From positions 1-64,000 of the forward strand of contig CAKQGQ010000002.1 of NCBI GenBank assembly GCA_934233735.1: a DNA stretch of 64,000 bases, read 5' to 3'. Position numbers and translations under genes: made by a program. Origin of the DNA: an uncultured Clostridia bacterium (GTDB lineage Bacteria; Bacillota; Clostridia; Peptostreptococcales; Anaerovoracaceae). The notes below the pieces were generated by a model that searched no databases, was not told the DNA's origin, and saw nothing but the letters and a program-made list of their open reading frames with translations. Numbering within the stretch: position 1 is the stretch's first letter; each line of letters starts with the position of its first letter. Shown piece by piece: positions 1 through 7,400 of the stretch.

Positions 1-26
1 ATCCTGAGTTTGACACCTGAATTTTA

Positions 27-52
27 GAGAGCATTGGAATTCCAATGCTCTC
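27..52. terminator. 26-bp perfect palindrome at the IS left end
   Basis: GAGAGCATTGGAA is followed directly by its reverse complement, giving a perfect 26-bp palindrome just inside the left end of the IS, downstream of the transposase stop codon. It probably terminates the transposase transcript or blocks read-through into or out of the element. No long T-run follows it. Confidence 0.5.
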
Positions 53-80
53 GTTGATTTTTGAAGTATCTTTTTTTGCG

Positions 81-1826
81 TCACTTTTCCTGTTTCTTCC
101 TTTTCTGAGAAGAAGTAATGATTTTTTTCATGGTATCCTTTGGGATGAAGTCATAATCGGTTCGAAATCCGAAGCTTTCGTGTAAATCATCGGTCAAATC
201 TGTCCTTGTATAATCCGGAACATAGCCTTCGCCGAGAAGCTCCCGCACCTTCATGCCGCGCAGAGTCTCACAGATCTGTTCACAGGAATAACTGCCGCGT
301 AGTCGTTTTGCGAGGTATTTGTACAGCACCAGTGACAAAAAGCACGTCAGGAAATGTGCCTTAATCCGAGCATCGGTGCGAACGTAGACCGGTCTGGATT
401 TAAATTCACTTTTCATGATACGGAAGCATTGTTCGATCTGCCATCTCTGATGGTTTGCGTTTGCGATCTCACTGGGCTCTTCATCTGCAAGATTGGTGGA
501 TATGGCGTAGAAACCATCAAAGCGTTCCTCCTGTCTAATGTACTCGTAATCAATGTCTTGCGTTTTCTCTTCTGCAACTTCTCCATCTTCGGTACAGCTC
601 ATCGTTTTGATAAAACGCCGAAAATCGTTGGCATTTTTCTTTGCGCAAACCTTTCCACTCTGCAATGCCTTTTGTGCACGCAGTACCTGCTTTTCGCGGA
701 TCTTGCGAAGATAGTTGCGGTACTTGATGGAGTAAGTAACAATCAGGCGTTCATCAAAATCTTTGTTATCAATCGGAAGCTCTTTGTAAAAGACAGCGTC
801 TTTGTATTTTTCTTCGTCCAATTCGGTTAAGTTGTATTTGCGGTATTTCGCTTTCGCCCCCATCAGATACCAGCCGTCCGAGGCGAGTGCAGTCTGTTGC
901 AGATCCGCTTTCAATTTTTTTAAAGATTGTGTGGTAATGTAGCTGCGACCTTGGATTGTGTTGTAGCGTTTGTTTTTGTGAGAGGAAAGCCCGGCATCTG
1001 TGCACACGACAAACTCTGACATGCCAAAGTCCTGAAGCATCTTCTTTTCCAAAGGCTGCATGGTGATCTGCTCGTTGGTATTGCCCGGCTCGATGCACAT
1101 CGAGATTGGAATCCCTTCGCGGTCAATGAACAGTCCCATCTGTACAATCGGAAGCGACCGATTTTCCTTGCTCTTTCCGTATTGGCAAAGGGCGCCTGGC
1201 TCAGCATCCTCCATCTCAAAGAAAAAGTTAGTGCAGTCGTAATAGATGATGCCGGTTTTCCGTTTTCCAAGTTTTAAGGTATTCTGATAGAGTTTTGCTT
1301 GGATGTCATCAAAGTGATCCGCAAGGACATCCAAAGTCCGATACATCTGATGAAGCTCGAAGTCCGGCTGCTGTAGGAGTTCCTTGGAAAATTCGAATGT
1401 GCCGATTTTGGAACGAGGATTCAGAATTCTGCCATAGCAGAGCTTCTGCAGGATATCGCTAAGGTTGAAAGAAAAACTTGAATCCTTTTGGATAGAAGTA
1501 CAGATTCGATCTAAGCTCAAATCGTAAAAGATCTTCTGCAGGAACAAGTATCCAACCTGAAAAGTATACTGATGATTTTTTGTGATCAGCTTTTTCTTGG
1601 AAAGCGTGAAAGAAACATCTTGGTTTTCTTCTTTTTCCTGCTGGGTTAAAAAAGCAGCACGTTCCTTTGCCCATTCCAACGGATCACGACCTGTTTTTTC
1701 ACGAATTTCATGCTCGCTGCCGAGGTTTTCAACAGTAAGTGTGCGTTCAATTCCTTTAGTATCGTAGTAAGTTTTGATGATGTAGAAACGACGACCTAAA
1801 TTAGACTTGCTGGTCCTGACTCTCAT
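81..1826 (-). CDS. IS1634 family transposase (DDE)
   Basis: This 581-residue protein catalyses cut-and-paste movement of the surrounding element. It has the IS4-superfamily DDE layout with a long insertion between the second and third acidic residues. The probable catalytic residues are D197 in the YYDCTNFFFE motif, D277 in CTDAGL, and E465 in the RWQIEQCFRIMKSEF-type motif. The N-terminal 90 residues, beginning MRVRTSKSNLGRRF, match the usual start of IS1634 transposases. The length is normal and there are no frameshifts. The ATG follows an AGGTGCC-type ribosome binding site inside the right end. The reading frame is clear; the residue assignments are by motif only. Confidence 0.93.
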   Translation of the reverse strand: MRVRTSKSNLGRRFYIIKTYYDTKGIERTLTVENLGSEHEIREKTGRDPLEWAKERAAFLTQQEKEENQDVSFTLSKKKLITKNHQYTFQVGYLFLQKIFYDLSLDRICTSIQKDSSFSFNLSDILQKLCYGRILNPRSKIGTFEFSKELLQQPDFELHQMYRTLDVLADHFDDIQAKLYQNTLKLGKRKTGIIYYDCTNFFFEMEDAEPGALCQYGKSKENRSLPIVQMGLFIDREGIPISMCIEPGNTNEQITMQPLEKKMLQDFGMSEFVVCTDAGLSSHKNKRYNTIQGRSYITTQSLKKLKADLQQTALASDGWYLMGAKAKYRKYNLTELDEEKYKDAVFYKELPIDNKDFDERLIVTYSIKYRNYLRKIREKQVLRAQKALQSGKVCAKKNANDFRRFIKTMSCTEDGEVAEEKTQDIDYEYIRQEERFDGFYAISTNLADEEPSEIANANHQRWQIEQCFRIMKSEFKSRPVYVRTDARIKAHFLTCFLSLVLYKYLAKRLRGSYSCEQICETLRGMKVRELLGEGYVPDYTRTDLTDDLHESFGFRTDYDFIPKDTMKKIITSSQKRKKQEK

Positions 1827-1966
1827 GCGGCACCTCCTGATAGGTTGATATATCTATATTATAGCATAAGACGCAAAGTGACGCAAGATAAAATTTTAAA
1901 AATTGACAAGAAAATTAAGCGTTTGCAACGCTTAGAGAGATTATTTAAGGACGGAGGTGTCAAACT

Positions 1967-2201
1967 TCCGGATATCATCGGTGGTAAAACCTAAAATGCC
2001 GCCCAGAAGCGCGCGATCCGTGCCATGGCCGCGATAGGTATTCGCAAAAGAACCGTACAGTGTAAAATCAACCTGTACGATTTCTTCATGGAAGAGCTGT
2101 TTTGCCATCAGCGCGATGGAAGCGGCTCCTGCTGTATGTGAACTCGACGGTCCGATCATGTTTGGACCGATTACATCAAAAAAACTGGTGTAACTGCTCA
2201 T
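1967..2201 (-). pseudogene. sdaAB: L-serine dehydratase beta subunit, 5' fragment cut by IS
   Basis: The first 78 codons encode the start of the iron-sulfur L-serine dehydratase beta subunit, which deaminates serine to pyruvate with the alpha subunit. The diagnostic motif is IGPSSSHTAGA (residues about 17-27), followed by the FTLYGSFANTYRGHGTDRAL-type segment. After DDIRK the frame runs into the IS inverted repeat and stops eight codons later. The rest of the gene is not in the window. The 5' end still has a good GGAGG site nine bases before the ATG and a canonical promoter, so the truncated product could still be made, but it lacks most of the fold. Confidence 0.85.
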
Positions 2202-2228
2202 AAAGTCTCATCCTCCTTCGTTTTTCTC

Positions 2229-2257
2229 AGTATAACAAAAGCAGCGGGGGAACGCAA
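2229..2257 (-). promoter_or_regulatory. Promoter of interrupted sdaAB
   Basis: Read on the minus strand: TTGCGT (2252-2257), 17-bp spacer, TATACT (2229-2234). It lies about 30 bp upstream of the sdaAB start codon. Confidence 0.6.
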
Positions 2258-2271
2258 GGAAAACAGGATGC

Positions 2272-2300
2272 TTGCAGTTTCTGCCACTCTGCTTTATAAT
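2272..2300 (+). promoter_or_regulatory. Sigma-A type promoter before a 20-codon ORF
   Basis: TTGCAG (2272-2277), 17-bp spacer, perfect TATAAT (2295-2300). It is divergent from the sdaAB promoter and drives the short reading frame starting at 2331. Confidence 0.55.
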
Positions 2301-2330
2301 AAAAGAAAACGAAAAAAGGCAGGAAAGACC

Positions 2331-2393
2331 ATGAACAATATCGGATACGATTTAACGGTTATCTTCGCACAGTTTTTTAATGAGATAAAATAA
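2331..2393 (+). CDS. 20-residue ORF, possibly a gene remnant
   Basis: This short frame starts MNNIGYDLTV and has an AGGAAAG ribosome binding site and a strong promoter upstream. It ends immediately before the terminator hairpin of the convergent Rpn gene. It may be the 5' stub of a lost gene or a genuine small peptide. No family is recognised. The promoter and spacing are visible; the function is unknown. Confidence 0.25.
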   Translation: MNNIGYDLTVIFAQFFNEIK

Positions 2394-2429
2394 ATGCAGC
2401 AGGAAACGGTTGCTTCGTTCCTGCTGCAT
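2394..2429 (-). terminator. Terminator after the Rpn-like gene
   Basis: The 12-bp arms ATGCAGCAGGAA (2394-2405) and TTCCTGCTGCAT (2418-2429) form a strong hairpin. On the minus strand it is followed by a T-rich run (TTTATTTTATC). It lies just downstream of the minus-strand gene ending at 2444. Confidence 0.75.
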
Positions 2430-2443
2430 AATAAAAGTAATAT

Positions 2444-3313
2444 CTACAATTTTTCGACTTCTTCGGCGGAAAGCCCGGTTATCTTTTCAATGACCTCTTT
2501 TGCGATGCCTTCATCCTTCATGCTTTTCGCAATTTCGCGCTGTTTCTGTGCGGCACCTTCGGCGAAACTTTCCCGCTTCTGCTCGTTCAAAATATATTCG
2601 AATGTCATATATTTTTTCCTCCATTCGTCCGAATTGAACTTTCTGACACGCTCGTCAATCATGCGTGTCAGTTCCGAAGCCTCATTTTTCTTCGGGTCAT
2701 TCAGATACTCATAAAAAGGCTTCAGTGCCTCCGGAACCTTCTCCGGAGAACATTTCGTGTTCAATACTATTGTATACGATAAATCGTCAAGCGGCAAGCC
2801 TTTTTCCACATCCCACGAACGGAAAAAATAGACAGGCTCGTCTCGTTTAAAACGGTCAAAGGTACAAATGAAGATGACATAACTTGGCTTGAGGTTTTCG
2901 TAAGACTGTCCTTCCTCCAGAAAGTCCAAATCCATGTTGGCGTGATAGTATCTTGCGCGTTTGTCAATCTTGGAATCGTTGTCAGTCTGCATCTCAATAT
3001 CGGCCCAGAGTTTTGAACTTGCAACGAAGGCATCGAATCGCACACCGTGTGCATCTGTCTCTAACTTCAGCGTTTTCTGCGTTTCTACGCTCAAGTTTTC
3101 ATCTGCACCTTCGTCAATTTCAGAGTTATCGATTAACGGATTGTCTGACTTTTTAAGGCGGATGGCTCCGATTTCTTCATTTGGCAGAATCAGTTCCAAA
3201 AGTGCTCGGCAAATCTTCGGACTTCGCATGACATTCATGAAGATTCTGTCATCCGTAAACGGTAGAAATTTAGGGGAATCATAGATGGAGTTGTCCTTAT
3301 TATTTTCGGTCAT
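2444..3313 (-). CDS. Rpn family recombination-promoting nuclease / PD-(D/E)XK transposase-like protein
   Basis: This 289-residue protein belongs to the Rpn/transposase_31-like group of PD-(D/E)XK nucleases, found in multiple copies in many Clostridia. The N-terminal KFLPFTDDRIFMNVMRSP region is typical of the family. The nuclease core shows D in VRFDAFVA (about residue 94) and E in WADIEMQ (about residue 108). The C-terminus carries the characteristic helix-turn ending GIAKEVIEKITGLSAEEVEKL. E. coli Rpn proteins stimulate recombination and nick DNA; the role of this copy is unknown. It has its own promoter and terminator and so is monocistronic. A related but divergent gene lies at 10,087 on the other side of the giant surface-protein gene. 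Confidence 0.85.
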   Translation of the reverse strand: MTENNKDNSIYDSPKFLPFTDDRIFMNVMRSPKICRALLELILPNEEIGAIRLKKSDNPLIDNSEIDEGADENLSVETQKTLKLETDAHGVRFDAFVASSKLWADIEMQTDNDSKIDKRARYYHANMDLDFLEEGQSYENLKPSYVIFICTFDRFKRDEPVYFFRSWDVEKGLPLDDLSYTIVLNTKCSPEKVPEALKPFYEYLNDPKKNEASELTRMIDERVRKFNSDEWRKKYMTFEYILNEQKRESFAEGAAQKQREIAKSMKDEGIAKEVIEKITGLSAEEVEKL

Positions 3314-3416
3314 AATTTATTCTCACTTTCCTAAGAGTTATGCTCGCGCGACAGCACACTCTTACCTTAAAGAAATATCGGACTTGCCATGGCATACATA
3401 CAGAATCTGTAAGATA

Positions 3417-3445
3417 ATAATAGCATAATATGGAAATATATGCAA
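3417..3445 (-). promoter_or_regulatory. Promoter of the Rpn-like gene
   Basis: On the minus strand: TTGCAT (3440-3445), 17-bp spacer, TATTAT (3417-3422), about 100 bp upstream of the start codon at 3313. Confidence 0.6.
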
Positions 3446-3565
3446 TACATATACTGGAATTTACTCTATAGAAAATTCCGACGGATTTCGACAAAATTCG
3501 ACACGCAAAAGCCGAAAGGTAATCACACCCAAAAATCCTCCCAAACCCTCTAAAAATTTTACCCC

Positions 3566-3594
3566 TTTACAATGACTCCGGTTTGCGGTAAGAT
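3566..3594 (+). promoter_or_regulatory. Promoter of the long leader region
   Basis: TTTACA (3566-3571), 17-bp spacer, TAAGAT (3589-3594). It is the only good promoter I see before the repeat tract, riboswitch-like element and giant gene, so one transcript may cover all of them. Confidence 0.5.
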
Positions 3595-3618
3595 AGTGAT
3601 GTAAATTTTGGAAAGGAA

Positions 3619-3795
3619 ATGTACGCGAATATGGTAAATGGTTACGAAAATGTAAATAATTGGCACAAAACTTGCAACCAACCAACCAACCAACCAACCA
3701 ACCAACCAACCAACGGACTGTATAGTTCCGTCCTTTTTGCGTGCACCGAAACTGAATATACAGAGAATACGAGACTTCTTTTGTCTGCAAGATAG
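3619..3795 (+). CDS. Small leader ORF containing a CAAC repeat tract
   Basis: This 58-codon frame starts MYANMVNGYENVNNW; a second in-frame ATG at 3631 is better spaced from the AAAGGA site. Its middle is a run of NQPT units encoded by ten CAAC repeats. Adding or removing one 4-bp unit would switch the downstream frame to an alternative of about 42 codons ending at a stop near 3843. No homologous family is recognised. It could be a phase-variable leader peptide or non-coding leader sequence that happens to be open. Confidence 0.25.
   Translation: MYANMVNGYENVNNWHKTCNQPTNQPTNQPTNGLYSSVLFACTETEYTENTRLLLSAR
3675..3714 (+). repeat. Tetranucleotide microsatellite (CAAC)x10
   Basis: Ten uninterrupted CAAC units, 40 bp. 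Tetranucleotide tracts of this length are prone to slipped-strand mispairing. It lies about 80 bp after a promoter and inside a small open frame. Confidence 0.95.
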
Positions 3796-3879
3796 CAGGG
3801 CAGAAGAGGTCTTTTTGCGTGCAGAAAATCAGGCATGCAGATAGATACAACTGAATAGCATGGCTTTTGTGGCAAATGC

Positions 3880-4180
3880 GCGACCCGAACAATCGGACAC
3901 GCATTCTTGTTCGCTGAACAAGGGAATCGGGTGAGAATCCCGAACACGGAAGGAATCTCTTTTCTCCGTCTGCAGCCTATGAATCATAGAGTGTAAAGGA
4001 GAAGGCAGAATTCCGAAAGTAGCTGTATTTCTAAAGTATTGTTTTCCGTGCAGAGAAATTTGCACGCGGTGAAAACCGGTCATTGGAAGGGCTGTCATGG
4101 CTCCGAGAGAAGGCTGAAGCAATGCGTTTGTGCGAGGGAAAATCCTCCGCACATGAATAGATGAGTCAGAAGACCTACAA
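3880..4180 (+). ncRNA. Cobalamin-riboswitch-like leader element
   Basis: Two blocks resemble the conserved core of cobalamin riboswitches. The first is AAGGGAATCGGGTGAGAATCCC at 3920-3941, matching the GGGAA...GGTGAGAATCC element. The second is AGTCAGAAGACCTAC at 4164-4178, matching the B12 box (AGTCAGGAGACCTGCC type). Between them are further hairpins and a second GGTGAAAACCGG block near 4068. The spacing (about 240 nt) is longer than in most members, so the element may carry an extended peripheral domain or be a remnant plus an intact copy. A Rho-independent terminator follows at 4274. The downstream protein contains a domain related to transcobalamin, which supports a B12 connection. Confidence 0.6.
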
Positions 4181-4273
4181 ACCCCGAAACGAAGAATTGG
4201 CAGCATAGTGATAGCTTCCTATCCGCATACCTTTCGATTCCGCTTCGGAGCCAAGAGATACAAGACACAAAGG

Positions 4274-4300
4274 CGATGGTTATAACAATCATCGTTTTTT
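4274..4300 (+). terminator. Intrinsic terminator in the leader of the giant surface gene
   Basis: Stem CGATGGTT (4274-4281) / AATCATCG (4287-4294) with loop ATAAC, followed by six T residues. It lies between the cobalamin-riboswitch-like element and the coding start at 4481, as expected for ligand-controlled attenuation. A second GC-rich hairpin (GGGCGGTG...CATCGCCC, about 4328-4354) follows without a T-run. Confidence 0.75.
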
Positions 4301-4480
4301 GATACATAAAATTCTTTTCATCCTTATGGGCGGTGCCGAAGGCTGACATCGCCCGCAGGGGCAGAGGATAAGACCACTACACAACAAAAGAGTGTTTACA
4401 TAGATCATCGCAAGGGAGCGCAAAGCAGTCGTGCCGAGCTATCCCGAAGCGAAATACAAAGAAAGGAAATATGAAAAAGA

Positions 4481-7400
4481 ATGAGAAAAACAAACAAAAA
4501 TCTCACGAAACAAATCCTAACCCTCATGCTCGCCTTTGTCATGGTGTTTACCGGCATGGGTATCGGCAGCTGGGGCGTGGATACGGCTTGGGCAAATGAT
4601 AGCGGTATAGGTTTCTTTATTAGCGTTGACATAGGTGGAAATGAAGAACAAATGCCCAAAATAGAAAGACTTGATGCAGAAAAAATAGAAGCAAGCCATA
4701 AAGGAAATGAAAATTACATTGTTGAAGTACCACTTGGGACGCAGCAGATTTATTTAAGATTTTCTGATGAAGGAGATTTTTCGGATGAATCAGCATATGT
4801 TGCAGACTACAATAATACCGCTGCGAAAAGATGCGTTTCAGAAACATATGTAAATAAGATTAAAGCAACATATAAAACTCCTCCAGGCAGTATTATTGCA
4901 AACCAATATAAAACTCAAAATTATCTCGATGGAAAGTATCAGGTTGATTTGAAAAATTATATAGTTAATCAACAATCTTATCCGGGTTATACATTTCCGA
5001 CACAAGGCGAATGCTATCACCTGATAATATATAAAATTGCGAACAACCCTACTGCACCATCGGTAACTAAGGCTGTGAGCGTGCTGATTCAAGCGGGGAA
5101 AAAAGAAAGTACAACTATTACTGACGAACAGAAGAAGCCGCTTACCGATTTACTTGAGACAGTAACAGGAGTAAATGAGCAAAACTGGTATCGAGAAAAC
5201 GATAGATATAATGGTAAAACATATAATAAGAAGGGATTTTGGAATGAGTTCACAGCTCAAAACGGACCACGAGAAATCGCACAATTAAAACTTGACGCAG
5301 CAACTACAGACGCTATGATTTCGTCAGCAGTTACAGAACTCCAATCCGCCATCGCAAACCTCATCCCGAAAAGTCAGCTCAATGCGACGAATTTGTATGA
5401 GGTGATACAGGAGTGTAAAGAGAACTGCCCGGATGACTACCTTGAATTCTTTACAAAAGCTACCGCAAAGAACCTCAAGGCAGCACTTGCCGATGCGGAA
5501 AAGTATTTAGCCCTGCTGTTTAACGAAGAAGCGACCGAGAAGAATCCAAACGGCGCAAACCAAACAGAAAATGTATATGGCAATCAAGGAAAAGCAGACG
5601 GTTATGCAAAGGCTTTAAACACTGCAAGGAGAGGGCTTGTTCATTTAGATGACTTTGCGAAAGCACAAGATGACGCAAGTCTGATTCAGGCACTTGCAAA
5701 GCGTTTTTCCATGACAGAAAATAACGGAAAATATACGGAGGAAAGCTGGAGTGCCTTTACTTCCGCAAGAGAGGAAGCCCTTACCTATGCAGCCGCACAT
5801 CCGCTGACAAAAGATTCCACATATAGTGAAGTTGTTGGCTATGCGAGACATAGAAAGGCATTTAGTCAGGCGGCCTATGGACTGACAAGCAAGACAGAGG
5901 ACGATAGGATTTCGGTAAGCCTTGTTTTCACCGATGACTATCTGCTCCGCAAGCCGTCTGCAAAGTGGAACTATTCGGAAGTCAGTCCCGGAAGTAAAAC
6001 CTATACTTTAACCAAAGCGAAAGGCTATACTATAGCGGCTCTATTTAAGGAAGCAGGAATCAATCGTACCTCTTCTATCTACAATGGTCCTTTTGAAGCA
6101 CAATGGGCGATTATGATTAATGATGAGACTCCGGCAGATTTAGAAGAGGTCATTCGCTTAAAAGACGGGGATGTGGTGCACTTTATCCATCGTCAGCAAG
6201 CACTGTATGAACCGGTGTATGGACTGGAACCGGCACCGGGAAGCTTGACTGTAGACTATTTAGGTGCCCTGCGCTTTGCGGAAACCGGAACGCAAGTCGC
6301 AAAAGCAGGCGAAGCACTTACGCTTCATGTCGAGCGCACAAGCGCAGCACTTGTAAGGTATACCGGAACCTATGAAGCTTTTGAAGGAGCGGAGCTTGCC
6401 GCATACGGACCGCAGAACGAGGATGGAAGCTATCCGGAAAAACCAATCTGGACAGGAAGCCTGACTGACGTAAGCGGAAAAGCCTCTCTGAAGCTTTATG
6501 AGACGGGAACCTATCTGCTGACCGCATTTGATCCGCGCGAAAATGACAACGAAGAACATATTTATCCATCTTTAAATGCTGCCGCACCGTATATCACGGT
6601 TTGCGTGGAAGAAGCAGAAGACAGCAGCGCAGTGAAAGCAGAGCTGAAGAAAGAACTGGATAAGATATATAACGACTGCAAGAGCCTTGACCCGGAATAC
6701 AAAACAGAAAATCCGGGCTACTACAGCGATGAAAATGTCGCGGCAATCGAAAAGGCATATCACAATGCCCTCACTGTTTTAAATGATAAGGAAAGCACCG
6801 CAGCCGAAAGCTACAAGGCACAGCAGGAAGCAATTAAAGCCATCCAGCTGATTCAAAAGACAACAACAGAGGCATATGATAAGAGCCTTGCCGCTTTCCG
6901 TGAGAATCTGAATAAACTGCCGGATGATGTAACACTTATAACTAAGAGCGTGGAAAGCATTGTAGAGGCACTCATTAACGCTCACGAAAGCATGACACCT
7001 TACGCGCAGAAAAAACTCCTGACAGAGGTCGAACAAAAGAAATATGATCAAATCGCAGCCCTGCAGGGAAAACTCCCGGAGGCAAAGAAATATAAGCTGA
7101 ACTTGGTTGTCAAGGCAGACGAAGCAGCACAAAGCACCATCGAAAGCGTCCTTGCTTATCTTCGCAGCAACCCTGCAACGCAGGATCGCGGCGTGCTTGG
7201 CGCAGGAAATGTTGCCAGCCTTCCGGTTTTAAAACCGTTTAGCTTCTTGTCCTATGACGCAAAGAAAGAAGCCGGAACAGAATTTGAAAATAACGAAGCA
7301 GACCCGCTGACGCAGATTCGTCTGATTTCCGACTTAAGCTACAGCGCATATTTCCAGACCAGAGACGGAAAAGGAACTTTCAAGGTTCCAAATACCAATG

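Larger units (their letters stand above)
7..1966 (-). mobile_element. Complete IS1634-like insertion sequence
   Basis: The element is bounded by 12-bp inverted repeats: AGTTTGACACCT at 7-18 and its reverse complement at 1955-1966. It carries one transposase gene on the minus strand. It sits inside an L-serine dehydratase gene whose first 78 codons survive on the right side. Only six bases of left flank are visible and they do not match the right flank, so no target-site duplication can be shown. The intact ORF and matching ends suggest a recent and possibly still active copy. The family assignment rests on the protein; the end positions are my reading of the inverted repeats. Confidence 0.8.

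Noticed and set aside
3675..3714. CAAC tract considered as a CRISPR array
   Set aside because: Units are only four bases long with no spacers. It is a microsatellite.
3461..3904. Minus-strand frame with repeated WLVG units
   Set aside because: The repeat is the complementary reading of the CAAC tract. The flanking residues form no recognisable protein, and there is no sensible start signal.
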